64,000 nt of DNA. Source: an uncultured Lachnospiraceae bacterium. GTDB taxonomy: Bacteria; Bacillota; Clostridia; Lachnospirales; Lachnospiraceae. The translations under genes were made by a program, and so were the position numbers. Where the stretch lies: assembly GCA_910578605.1 (NCBI GenBank), contig CAJTQG010000007.1, positions 1-64,000 of the forward strand, written 5' to 3'. Below the pieces are notes generated by a model. The model saw nothing but the letters and a program-made list of their open reading frames with translations. It had not been told where the DNA came from and did no database searches. Positions within the stretch are counted from its first letter, which is position 1, and each line of letters opens with the position of its first letter. Shown in pieces: positions 26,303 to 34,767 of the stretch.

Positions 26303-27331
26303 TTACATTTTATTTAATAATGCGTATGTTCTCTTTGCAATATCGGACAATTTCTCCTGATATTCCACCGCACCAAGGTCATAAGCCACCTTCGGCATAC
26401 CATACACGACACAGGTAGATTCATCCTGTCCTATGGTTCTGGCCCCTGCCTTTCTCATTGCCAGAAGCCCCTTTCCTCCATCTCCTCCCATTCCCGTAAG
26501 AATAATTCCTACTGCATCTGAACCTGCCGCCTTGGCAACAGAGTGAAATAATACATCCACCGAAGGACAATGTCCATTTACCTTGCCCTCCTTCCTGCAT
26601 TCCACCTGATACCCTCCATTCACCTTTACAAGATGCATTTGAGTATCTCCTCCTGGTGCTAAAAGCAGTTCTCCTGGCATCACTCTATCTCCGGTTTTTG
26701 CCTCCTTTGCCTTAATTCGGCATTGGTCATTGAGCCTCTTGGCATACATGGCTGTAAAGCCTGCCGGCATATGCTGCACCACAACAATCCCTGGTACATC
26801 CGGCCCAAATCGCTTAACCACATCAAAGATTGCCTCTGTTCCTCCTGTTGATGCGCCAATGGCAATCAGCAAATTCTTTTTGTTTTCCAGCACATGCTGA
26901 TTTTCCTGCAGCATAGTAGAATTTTTAATGTTGCCGACTTTTGCAGCAGAGGCAATTTTAATCTTTACCAGCAGTTCATTTTTTATGAAATCCTCCAACT
27001 GCCCCCTGCTTGATATAGCAGGCTTTGCCACAAAATCAACCGCCCCTGCATTTAAGGCGTCAAACACCTTGTCGCTGAGAGCGCTGATGACCACTACAGG
27101 AAGTGGATATTGAGGCATCAGCTTACGCAGAAATTCAATTCCATTCATTCTTGGAAGCTCCACATCCAATGTCATTACATCCGGCTTATATTGTACAATG
27201 GCATCTCTTGCCTCAAAAGGATCTTTGGCTGTGGCTACAACCTGTATCGAAGGATCTTTATTAAGATTTTGAACCAACAATTCCCGAAACACAATGGAAT
27301 CTTCCACAACCAGCACCCTGATTGTCTTCAT
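26303..27331 (-). CDS. cheB: Protein-glutamate methylesterase/deamidase CheB
   Basis: A 342-residue CheB. The N-terminal receiver has Asp56 as phosphoacceptor (MTLDVELPRMNG); the C-terminal esterase has the catalytic triad Ser161 (GASTGGTEA), His187 (VVQHMPAGF) and the Asp of MGGDGGKG near residue 283. It removes methyl groups from chemoreceptors when phosphorylated by CheA, giving adaptation with CheR. Confidence 0.95.
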   Translation of the reverse strand: MKTIRVLVVEDSIVFRELLVQNLNKDPSIQVVATAKDPFEARDAIVQYKPDVMTLDVELPRMNGIEFLRKLMPQYPLPVVVISALSDKVFDALNAGAVDFVAKPAISSRGQLEDFIKNELLVKIKIASAAKVGNIKNSTMLQENQHVLENKKNLLIAIGASTGGTEAIFDVVKRFGPDVPGIVVVQHMPAGFTAMYAKRLNDQCRIKAKEAKTGDRVMPGELLLAPGGDTQMHLVKVNGGYQVECRKEGKVNGHCPSVDVLFHSVAKAAGSDAVGIILTGMGGDGGKGLLAMRKAGARTIGQDESTCVVYGMPKVAYDLGAVEYQEKLSDIAKRTYALLNKM

Positions 27332-27350
27332 ATTTTATCATTCCCTTCCT

Positions 27351-28157
27351 TTATTTCCTGAATATTGACGGTTGAATAATCTGAAACGGGGTACTGCCTC
27401 TGTCAAGTGTCTCGGTTGTTCCTATAAACAGATAACCACCAGGCTCTAAGTAATCATACACCTTTTGAACCAGCTCTCGTTTTGTCTTATCATCAAAGTA
27501 TATCATAACATTTCTCAAAAATATTGTATGCATTTTTCTCCTAAACGGAAAATCATCCATCAAGTTAAACTGGCGAAAAAGAACTTCTTTTTTTAATTTT
27601 TCTTTCACTCTATACTGTTTTCCCCCAGCCATTTTATCAAAAAACCGCTTTAACCATTGCTCCGGAACACTTTTAAGCTGGTCTGCATTGTAAATGCCTA
27701 AGGTTGCCTTCTGAAGCACCTGAGTAGATATATCGGTTGCCAGAACCTTTGTATCCCACTGGTCATGCTCCATGCCAAAGAAATCCATTAAAACCATAGC
27801 AATCATATATGGCTCTTCCCCCGAAGAGGCAGCGCCACACCAGATTCTCAAGTCCTTTTTTGCGCTTTCCCTTTTCTTCAACTCCGGCAGCACCACTTTC
27901 TTAAAATATTCCAAATGTTCAAATTCTCTCATAAAAAAAGTATGATTTGTCGTTAGCTGATTCACCAGCATTCTCTCCAACTCACCGGTGGTATCCTGCT
28001 CCATCGCATCCATGTAGGCATTGAAGTCCTTCCAGTGTCCTGCCTTAATGCGATTTTCCAATCGGCCGTTTACAATTACTTTCTTTTCACTTAAGTCAAT
28101 ACCATATTTTCTTTTCATATAAACTGATATTCTCAAAAATTCTTCATCGGTTATCAC
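27351..28157 (-). CDS. cheR: Chemotaxis protein methyltransferase CheR
   Basis: A 268-residue CheR that methylates receptor glutamates with S-adenosylmethionine. It starts with GTG at 28157, eight nt after GGAGG. N-terminal helical domain (about 1-70) and Rossmann-like catalytic domain with RIWCGAASSGEEPY and the conserved RNVMIYF near residue 225. Paired with cheB, so adaptation by methylation is used. No cheC or cheD is present in the cluster. Confidence 0.95.
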   Translation of the reverse strand: MITDEEFLRISVYMKRKYGIDLSEKKVIVNGRLENRIKAGHWKDFNAYMDAMEQDTTGELERMLVNQLTTNHTFFMREFEHLEYFKKVVLPELKKRESAKKDLRIWCGAASSGEEPYMIAMVLMDFFGMEHDQWDTKVLATDISTQVLQKATLGIYNADQLKSVPEQWLKRFFDKMAGGKQYRVKEKLKKEVLFRQFNLMDDFPFRRKMHTIFLRNVMIYFDDKTKRELVQKVYDYLEPGGYLFIGTTETLDRGSTPFQIIQPSIFRK

Positions 28158-28198
28158 AGCTTTTTCCTCCTGAAAAAAATATACCTTTTCGTGTCTAA

Positions 28199-29260
28199 TC
28201 AGCTTAATTGACGTGATATTTTACAGCAAATTTCAAAAATATCGGGATTTAACATGACACCTGCATACTCTCTCATACTCTCAAGTGTCTGTTCCCTATC
28301 CCTTCCACTCTCCTCTCTCATGCTGCCATACAGCTCCGCAACAGAGACAATCTGTGCTGCAAGAGGAATCTCCTCTCCCTTTAGACCAGACGGATAGCCG
28401 CTTCCGTCCCATTTTTCATGATGATGCTGCACAATATCAATAGAGGTACTTATAAAATCATTATAATCATTGCTGGCATTCAAGTCCTTTAATATTTTTG
28501 CACCAATACTAGTATGACCTTGAACGATTTCCAATTCCTTGTCACTTAGAACCTTACCTTCCTGGAGAAGCTCTTTGGGTACCCCTATATTTCCAATATC
28601 ACACAGGGGGGCCGCCAACTCTATTGTATCCACAAAAGTATCGGAAACCTTACCCTCAAACAGAGGTGACAGCTGCATTCCTTGCGCTAATATTTTGCAA
28701 TTGTGTCCTAGCCGCCTCAAATGTTCTTTTTTATTATCCGAATCCTGCACTGCTATATTCGCCAAAGCATACAATATATTCTTTTTTTCCTGTTCCATCT
28801 GTTTAAGCTGTTCCGTGACGGAAATCTGAAGACGCCGGTTCGTTTGCATCAAATCCCTCTTCGCTTCATGAAGGCGAAGGTGAACACCAACACGAGCCTT
28901 TACCACCTCAGAAATAAAGGGCTTCGTAATATAATCCTCGCCTCCGATAAAAAAACCTTCCACTATATCTTCCGGATTATCATATGCGGAAATAAAGACT
29001 ACAGGAATATTTTTTGTTTCTTCCTTGCCCTTAAGAATTTTGCAAAGCTCATATCCATCCATTCCCGGCATAGATATGTCCGTCAAAATCAACTGGGGGC
29101 AACAGTCCTTCAACATCTCTAGCGCTTGTTCCCCGCTCTCTGCCAAAATAGGACAATAACCCATATTTTTTATGATTTCCTCCAAAACCAGACGGTTGGT
29201 TTCCACATCGTCTATAATCAAAATATTTTCATTATGGTTCATCTGCTCCTCATAAAGCAT
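28199..29260 (-). CDS. Response regulator with degenerate HD-GYP domain
   Basis: A 353-residue protein: receiver domain (phosphoacceptor Asp61), helical linker, and an HD-GYP-type domain from about residue 160. The distal motifs are kept (HHHEKWDGSGYP near 279-290) but the metal-binding HD is changed: LCDIGN at 219-224 replaces LHDIGK, losing the His and the Lys. Catalytic cyclic-di-GMP hydrolysis is therefore doubtful, and it may act as a binding or scaffold protein. It lies between the histidine kinase and cheR in the operon. GGAGGTG precedes the ATG. Confidence 0.85.
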   Translation of the reverse strand: MLYEEQMNHNENILIIDDVETNRLVLEEIIKNMGYCPILAESGEQALEMLKDCCPQLILTDISMPGMDGYELCKILKGKEETKNIPVVFISAYDNPEDIVEGFFIGGEDYITKPFISEVVKARVGVHLRLHEAKRDLMQTNRRLQISVTEQLKQMEQEKKNILYALANIAVQDSDNKKEHLRRLGHNCKILAQGMQLSPLFEGKVSDTFVDTIELAAPLCDIGNIGVPKELLQEGKVLSDKELEIVQGHTSIGAKILKDLNASNDYNDFISTSIDIVQHHHEKWDGSGYPSGLKGEEIPLAAQIVSVAELYGSMREESGRDREQTLESMREYAGVMLNPDIFEICCKISRQLS

Positions 29261-29279
29261 CCCTGCACCTCCTTCCCAA

Positions 29280-30701
29280 CTACAGCAAATCGTTCAAGCC
29301 GTTATATTCTGCAATAACCTTGTCATAATTTGCCTTCTGAATTGCCATTTTCAAACGTAAAACCTTTCGTCCCACATCCTGGGGTGCTCCCTGGGTTAAC
29401 TGTTTTACAATTTCCATAAACATCTCCGCTTTTTCCCAATTATCCATCTCCACGCAGAGAATGAGTTTTGACAAATTCCTTTTAAGATTTTCCATATTTT
29501 TAGGTGAGCCGTAGGTCTTTACATCCCCCGACTCGCCGCCATCTAAATCAGCAGATGCGAATAAATAGGAGGGGGCTTTCACATCATTGTCCTGAGAAGA
29601 GGAATTTTCCTCCTCCTCACATTGACCAACCCATATAGAGAAGGAGAAGGAGCTTCCTCTATTCTTCTCGCTCTCCACTTCAATATTGCCGCCCATCAAT
29701 TCCACCAACTGCTTGCATATATTTAAGCCAAGGCCGGTTCCTCCATATTTTCTGGAGATGGAGGCATCCACCTGGGAAAAGCTTTGAAACAGCTTATCTT
29801 TATCCGCCTTGTCAATTCCTATTCCTGTATCTGTAACTATAAAAAACAATTCCACTTTATCATTCACCCTGGCTGTCTTCACAACTTCAAGGGTGATTTT
29901 GCCCAAAGATGTAAATTTTTGTGCATTTGAGAGCAGATTGTTAAGAATCTGTACAATCCGCAGTTCATCTCCAATGATATGCTCTGGCACTTGGGGGGAT
30001 ACTGTCATAAAAAAATCCAAGCCTTTTTCTGTCATTCTGTTAATATGTTGAGACTTTACATAGTCAAGCATATTTCTAAAATGAAACTTCCGAGGCTCCA
30101 AAGTGAATTTGCCGGCTTCCAGCTTGGAAAAATCCAGAATATTATTGATGATTTTGTTCATATCACCGCAGCAGCGCTCTATAATCTGCAGCACTTTTAC
30201 TGCCTGCTCCTGCAAATCCGCATCCTGCAATTCCCTCACATGTCCAAGTATACCGTTGACCGGTGTACGCAGCTCATGTGTCACATTGGCAACAAACTCA
30301 GACTTAACCTTCAATGCCTGCTGCGCCTCCTGCCTTACCTGCTCCACTTCCCTGCTCAAATACTCTTTTTCTAATATATCATTTGCCATGCATATATAAA
30401 TCTGTGAGTCTGGGTTTTCAACAATCCTTGCCTCCACCGGAAAACAAGTCATATTTTTGCGATAAGCCGAAAGGCTGTGCACTTCACTTCCAAAGGGATA
30501 ATCTGTCTGAAGACCCTCATGTGAGACCTTAAACATATTAGGAAAAACCTCACTGATATTTCTGCCCTGCAGATTATTTTCATATTCTAATTTTTTTAAT
30601 GCCGCCCCATTGGCATAGGTTATTTCTCCGGTATGATCAAATACCAGAATCATCTCCAATGCATCCTCAATAGGAAACACAAAATTTTCCATATGTTCCA
30701 T
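29280..30701 (-). CDS. PAS-containing histidine kinase with C-terminal helical domain
   Basis: A 473-residue soluble kinase: PAS-like domain (about 10-110), HisKA with His142 in THELRTPVNG, HATPase with the N, G1 and G2 boxes (DTGIGIDKADKD, YGGTGLGLNICKQL), then a spacer and a ~95-residue helical C-terminal domain resembling an Hpt bundle but lacking an obvious phospho-His. The start at 30701 follows GGAGG by 4 nt. It opens the chemosensory operon, 19 nt before the degenerate HD-GYP gene, whose receiver is its probable partner. Confidence 0.88.
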   Translation of the reverse strand: MEHMENFVFPIEDALEMILVFDHTGEITYANGAALKKLEYENNLQGRNISEVFPNMFKVSHEGLQTDYPFGSEVHSLSAYRKNMTCFPVEARIVENPDSQIYICMANDILEKEYLSREVEQVRQEAQQALKVKSEFVANVTHELRTPVNGILGHVRELQDADLQEQAVKVLQIIERCCGDMNKIINNILDFSKLEAGKFTLEPRKFHFRNMLDYVKSQHINRMTEKGLDFFMTVSPQVPEHIIGDELRIVQILNNLLSNAQKFTSLGKITLEVVKTARVNDKVELFFIVTDTGIGIDKADKDKLFQSFSQVDASISRKYGGTGLGLNICKQLVELMGGNIEVESEKNRGSSFSFSIWVGQCEEEENSSSQDNDVKAPSYLFASADLDGGESGDVKTYGSPKNMENLKRNLSKLILCVEMDNWEKAEMFMEIVKQLTQGAPQDVGRKVLRLKMAIQKANYDKVIAEYNGLNDLL

Positions 30702-30765
30702 ATTATTCCTCCAAAACAAAAGCAGGCAATGCCAAAGTGCCATAAAAGTTTTTCTTATACAAGAA

Positions 30766-30788
30766 AGAATCCTGCTTTGCAGGATTCT
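30766..30788. other. Short hairpin upstream of the chemosensory operon
   Basis: AATCCTGC and GCAGGATT pair around a 3-nt loop, 65 nt before the kinase gene. It could be a second terminator for the upstream gene or part of the operon leader. Confidence 0.5.
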
Positions 30789-30823
30789 CCGCCTGCGGCG
30801 GGTCCAAACTTTCCTATACAGTG

Positions 30824-30861
30824 AAAAAAGGCAGCAAAAGCATATTTGGTTCTTTGCTGCC
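30824..30861 (-). terminator. Terminator after the HD-GYP gene
   Basis: GGCAGCAAAG and CTTTTGCTGCC arms followed by T6 on the minus strand, 21 nt after the stop codon. It separates the HD-GYP gene from the chemosensory operon. Confidence 0.85.
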
Positions 30862-30881
30862 CTATTGCCTATTTTAAAACA

Positions 30882-31964
30882 TTACGAAAAACTAAACATC
30901 TTAATCACTTCAACAATGTTAAAGAAATCTTCCTTTGCCAATGCGAAGCACTCAAGCACATCCGGTGAAAATTGTCCACACTCGCCTTTCATAATCATAT
31001 CATATGCTATATCGTTAGCATATGCACTTTTGTATACTCTTGGACTAACCAATGCATCATAAACATCTGCAATAGCAACAATCTGAGCGCTGATTGGGAT
31101 TTCATCTCCCACCAGATGATCTGGATAACCGTTTCCATCCCATCTCTCATGATGGTGCCGGCATATATCATAACAATAACGATAAAATTCATCATCCTGA
31201 TGCTCTTGGAACTTTTCTAATATTTCACATCCAAGTGTTGTATGAGTCTTCATCGTCTCAAACTCTTCCTCTGTCAGGCGTCCCGGCTTCAACAAAATGG
31301 CATCCGGTATTCCAATTTTACCCACATCATGAAGAGCTGCCGCTCTGGCTATCTCATCTACCTGAACATCTGTCAAACCATACTTAGGGAAATACTTCAC
31401 AAGATACTTTAACATAATTCTTGTAAAATATTTAATCCTCTTAATGTGATCTCCAGTTTCTAGATTTCTAAATTCTACTACAGAGCTGAGAGCGTCAATC
31501 ATAAATTCATTATTCTCACGAATCTTCTTCTCCTGCTCTCTGATTTCCTGTTCCTGCTCTTTTAATCGAATCTCCATATTGCGCTTATTTTGATAAAGCT
31601 CCATAATATTTCTGCTTCTCTTGCGCACAATATGCGGATAGAAAGGCTTATGTATTACATCCGCCACCCCATACTTATATGCCTTTTCCTCACTGTCTAA
31701 AACTGTCTCTCCAGTGACAATGATTACTGGAATCTTCTCCAGCAAATCGTGTTCTTTCATATACTCCAACACTTGAAAGCCATCAACAATAGGCATTACA
31801 ATATCCAACAATATCAGTGCAATATCAGGATTATTCTCAATGCAAGAAATTGCTTCCTGACCATCTGCTGCCTCCAGCGTTTCAAACTTATCCTGAAATG
31901 CCACGTTGAGCACTGCACGATTGATGTCTTCATCATCCACAATTAATATGTACTGCTTATCCAT
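30882..31964 (-). CDS. HD-GYP response regulator, cyclic-di-GMP phosphodiesterase (RpfG-like)
   Basis: A 360-residue protein: receiver (Asp54 in LLDIVMP), Glu/Arg-rich coiled linker, and a complete HD-GYP domain with LHDVGKIGIPDA and HHHERWDGNGYP, so all metal and GYP residues are present. The family hydrolyses cyclic-di-GMP. Start at 31964 is preferred since AGGTG lies 6 nt before it; ATG or GTG codons 6 and 9 nt upstream are possible. It has its own promoter and terminator. It may set the cyclic-di-GMP level read by the riboswitches in this window, which is inference. Confidence 0.92.
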   Translation of the reverse strand: MDKQYILIVDDEDINRAVLNVAFQDKFETLEAADGQEAISCIENNPDIALILLDIVMPIVDGFQVLEYMKEHDLLEKIPVIIVTGETVLDSEEKAYKYGVADVIHKPFYPHIVRKRSRNIMELYQNKRNMEIRLKEQEQEIREQEKKIRENNEFMIDALSSVVEFRNLETGDHIKRIKYFTRIMLKYLVKYFPKYGLTDVQVDEIARAAALHDVGKIGIPDAILLKPGRLTEEEFETMKTHTTLGCEILEKFQEHQDDEFYRYCYDICRHHHERWDGNGYPDHLVGDEIPISAQIVAIADVYDALVSPRVYKSAYANDIAYDMIMKGECGQFSPDVLECFALAKEDFFNIVEVIKMFSFS

Positions 31965-32011
31965 TGCCATCACCTAAATTATCCTTTTTGCAATTAAAAT
32001 TTAACGATACA

Positions 32012-32040
32012 AATATACCACCTTTCCAATTCAATGTCAA
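32012..32040 (-). promoter_or_regulatory. Sigma-A promoter of the HD-GYP gene
   Basis: Minus strand TTGACA (32035-32040), 17-nt spacer, TATATT (32012-32017), 48 nt before the start codon. Confidence 0.8.
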
Positions 32041-32194
32041 TACACAAACTTTTGAAAACACAAGCGAATATCCCCCTTTTGTCCCTTCCATTTTGTGGAA
32101 TCCCAAACAAATGACATCTCATTTTCAAGGATGGCTTTTAGAATTATTTTAAAGCAAAATATATCCTGTTTTTGTATAGATTTTACAACAGCAA

Positions 32195-32223
32195 CTGACA
32201 TTTTCCTAAACATATGCTAAAAT
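32195..32223 (+). promoter_or_regulatory. Sigma-A promoter upstream of acetyltransferase gene
   Basis: CTGACA (32195-32200), 17-nt spacer ending TATGC, TAAAAT (32218-32223). It implies a 180-nt AT-rich leader in which I see no other feature. Confidence 0.5.
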
Positions 32224-32413
32224 ACATATGCTCACATAATGAAGTCCATCAGAATTTATATGAAGCTGTTTTAAATTCTATTTTATATTTATCCATTTAT
32301 TACAATTTATAAATAAATATATTCAGTATCACTTATTAAGAATTGACATGCCCTTATAGCTGCACATCTTTTAGTCAAGCATAACAGATACAGGAACGAA
32401 AGGAAAATTCTAT

Positions 32414-32968
32414 ATGTTAAAACAAAATAACCCCCTAAGTATTGAATATAGGCAATTACGTGAAACAGAAATCAATCGGGAATTATTTTCAAACTTTATC
32501 CGACATCAAAACGTCACCAAATGTTGGAGAAAGAATAATGGAACTTGGACAATTCAAGATGCTCCTTTTATTGATGACTGGTCCGAATCAGATTACCAAA
32601 CACTGATTACATGCCTAAAAAACACGTTATCCTCCCACGGCTTTGTATATGCTGCATTTTTTTATGACAGCTTAAAAGGGTTTACCTCCGTTGAGCCTGC
32701 TATATTTGGAGGCAGCCACAGGTATATGGACTTGTCATGTATTCATGTATCCGAAGATATGCGGGGGCAGGGAATAGGAAAGGCCCTTTTTCTCGCCGCT
32801 AAAGAATGGGCAAGAAAAAAGGGCGCTAAAAAGCTGTATATATCAGCTCACTCTTCTGTTGAAAGCCAAGCATTCTACAAGGCAATGGGCTGCTCAGAAG
32901 CACAGGAATACAATCAGCAGCATGTGGAAGCCGAGCCCTTTGATTGTCAGTTGGAATGTGAGCTATAA
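32414..32968 (+). CDS. GNAT-family N-acetyltransferase
   Basis: A 184-residue GNAT protein. The acetyl-CoA pyrophosphate loop is RGQGIGKALF (about residues 116-125), after the DLSCIHVSEDM beta-4 strand, and the FYKAMGC motif lies near the C-terminus. Substrate unknown. AAAGGA precedes the ATG. It is a single-gene unit with a hairpin behind it, convergent with the slipin gene. Confidence 0.88.
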   Translation: MLKQNNPLSIEYRQLRETEINRELFSNFIRHQNVTKCWRKNNGTWTIQDAPFIDDWSESDYQTLITCLKNTLSSHGFVYAAFFYDSLKGFTSVEPAIFGGSHRYMDLSCIHVSEDMRGQGIGKALFLAAKEWARKKGAKKLYISAHSSVESQAFYKAMGCSEAQEYNQQHVEAEPFDCQLECEL

Positions 32969-32992
32969 AAATATGATAAACAAAAACAGGAA

Positions 32993-33017
32993 GGGCTGCT
33001 ATTTTTCACTGCAGCCC
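32993..33017. terminator. Hairpin between convergent genes
   Basis: GGGCTGC and GCAGCCC pair around 11 nt between the acetyltransferase and slipin stop codons. It can serve both directions, although the plus side lacks a T run. Confidence 0.55.
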
Positions 33018-33027
33018 AGCCAGGTCT

Positions 33028-34125
33028 CTATGCTCCCACTAGTTTACCTAATTGTTCTATCAAGCCTCCATTGCCATTCACGGAAATTTCGCCAACCCTG
33101 TGGCATATCTTTTCCAAATACTCCAATTCTTTTAGCTTATAAAGAGTTTTATTTTCATCCATCAGCTTAGCCGTATTCAACAATGACCTGGTGGAAGCTA
33201 CCTCCTCCCTCCTGGCAATCACATTTGCCTGGGCCGTCTTTTCAGCCACAAGCACCGAATTCATTATGTTCTGAATTTCCCCCGGCAATATAATATCCTT
33301 AATACCTGCGGAAATAAATTGTACACAGAACAACTCTTCCTTCTCCTTTAGCTTTGCATAAATCTCCTTTGATATATTGTCCTTCAATTCCAAAATCTCA
33401 TCCAGCTTGTAGTTTCCGGTCATTTCCCGAATCGCCAACTGTACACAGGAATACAACTGTCCCTTCAAATCAGAAATCTTTTCAATAAATTCCACGGCAT
33501 CCCTAATTTTATACATACAAGTCACATTCATACGAATACCGATTTTATCCTTTGTGAGAATTTCCTGACCTACAATATCCATCGTCTTCTGCTTCATATC
33601 AAAAATCTTAACAGAAACCTCCCGTGAATAATTCCAGAAAGAATAAATACCTTTTGTAAGCTGCCTCTGCAAAATATTATTATAATAGAGCAAGCCTACC
33701 TCGCCCTCTCCGATTGCCGCCGTCTTATAATACTTTATAGGCACAATGGAGAGCATCTGCTTTGTCACCTGGCCGCCAATCTCCGGCTGTTCCATAGAAA
33801 CCAGCTTAACGGAATACTTGTCAAATACATTCCAGAACACATACTCCTTTTTTGCTGCCAGTGAATTGAGTTTACCGTTTACATACAAGAATCCCAAAAA
33901 GCCGTCCTCTATTTGTATATGTATTGTTGCCTGCCGAAATGCGTCATCCTTTTCCAACACCTGGTACGGCGCCTCTTCAAACTCTACCTCCCCCTTCATA
34001 TCCTCCACATGGACATGGTACCCAAGCATTTTAGAAAAGTGATATACCCCCGCGCCAATCATCTTTACAAAAATTCCATTTTTAATTACAAATCCTGCCT
34101 GATTGTCTTTTATAATTATCTTCAT
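33028..34125 (-). CDS. Slipin/SPFH (band 7) domain protein
   Basis: A 365-residue stomatin-like protein: N-terminal ~130-residue lead-in region, SPFH domain (about 135-300), and a helical tail with VLVAEKTAQANVIARREEVA typical of slipins. No clear membrane-spanning segment; membrane association may be peripheral. SPFH proteins form ring or cage assemblies at membranes. Slipins are found beside rtcB in RNA-repair operons, and here rtcB lies upstream on the same strand with only a structured RNA between. GAGGT lies 6 nt before the ATG. Confidence 0.85.
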   Translation of the reverse strand: MKIIIKDNQAGFVIKNGIFVKMIGAGVYHFSKMLGYHVHVEDMKGEVEFEEAPYQVLEKDDAFRQATIHIQIEDGFLGFLYVNGKLNSLAAKKEYVFWNVFDKYSVKLVSMEQPEIGGQVTKQMLSIVPIKYYKTAAIGEGEVGLLYYNNILQRQLTKGIYSFWNYSREVSVKIFDMKQKTMDIVGQEILTKDKIGIRMNVTCMYKIRDAVEFIEKISDLKGQLYSCVQLAIREMTGNYKLDEILELKDNISKEIYAKLKEKEELFCVQFISAGIKDIILPGEIQNIMNSVLVAEKTAQANVIARREEVASTRSLLNTAKLMDENKTLYKLKELEYLEKICHRVGEISVNGNGGLIEQLGKLVGA

Positions 34126-34136
34126 AATTTACCTCA

Positions 34137-34168
34137 TTTCTGTGCTATCCTATTTCTGTGCTATCCTA
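34137..34168. repeat. 16-bp tandem repeat upstream of slipin
   Basis: TTTCTGTGCTATCCTA is repeated exactly twice in tandem, just 5' of the slipin Shine-Dalgarno. Confidence 0.9.
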
Positions 34169-34470
34169 TTGATATATTTTTCCCTTTCTTTTAACTGCCG
34201 CAAAGCTGCCTCCACATTTCCATATTGCGGAAGAATCATTGAGCAGGCAATAAAGTGGGAGGACGCCGGAACATTGACTGCCAGTTTCTTGAGATAACTT
34301 GCCGTTTATTCCTTTGCTGTCCCTCTTCATTTATGCAAACCTATCCAAACAATCTATTGTCCAAACAGATTTTCATAAATACCTGCGGTATCCTGACTCT
34401 CCAGGCAACATAGTAAATTTGCCTTCTCCTCTCGGTGCGGGTAGAGGAGCTCTGCCGCATTTTCATGGTG

Positions 34471-34668
34471 AAATGTCTTTACAAACATTTTAGAGATGGA
34501 TTCGAACCATCGGGCTTAAAAGGCCTGCCATTTTCGTTGTGTGCTCTACCCGTTGAGCTACTGCTTTCGCAGGGTGGATTCGAACCACCAACACCACAAT
34601 ACCTTATCCCATATAAGGTGAAATATTTATGGTATACCAAACAGTACACTGCCGGCACCGCCGGGCAG
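34471..34668 (-). ncRNA. tRNA-mimicking structured RNA (YrlA/Y RNA-like) between rtcB and slipin
   Basis: The core at 34537-34599 folds as a circularly permuted tRNA: TTGTG (outer strand), 5-nt variable loop GTGTT, T-arm GGTGG-TTCGAAT-CCACC, acceptor-like CTGC-GAAA-GCAG hairpin, TA linker, D-arm GCTC-AACGGGTA-GAGC, A, and CACAA closing a 5-bp anticodon stem with TTGTG. Every junction length matches a class I tRNA, but the CCA end is replaced by a tetraloop and the opening is at the anticodon. Flanking hairpins: ACCTTAT/ATAAGGT (34601-34619), GTGTAC/GTATAC (34632-34649), CTGC-CGGC/GCCG-GCAG (34649-34668). Downstream lie a GGC-CTTTTAA-GCC hairpin and a second T-arm GATGG-TTCGAAT-CCATC (34495-34511). 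Bacterial YrlA Y RNAs carry tRNA-like domains. The exact ends are unknown. Confidence 0.8.
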
Positions 34669-34767
34669 GAAATGCAATCCATGCACTCCAATACCCAAGC
34701 ATAAATAAATTATTTCCAAAGTAATATTCATCTTCCGGCCGGAGTAATAATAGCCGGAGTTATCATT

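Noticed and set aside
34495..34570. Ordinary tRNA-Lys gene on the minus strand
   Set aside because: D-arm, UUU anticodon loop and T-arm are present, but the segments that should form the acceptor stem do not pair and 13-15 extra bases separate the D-arm from the anticodon arm. The permuted fold explains more.
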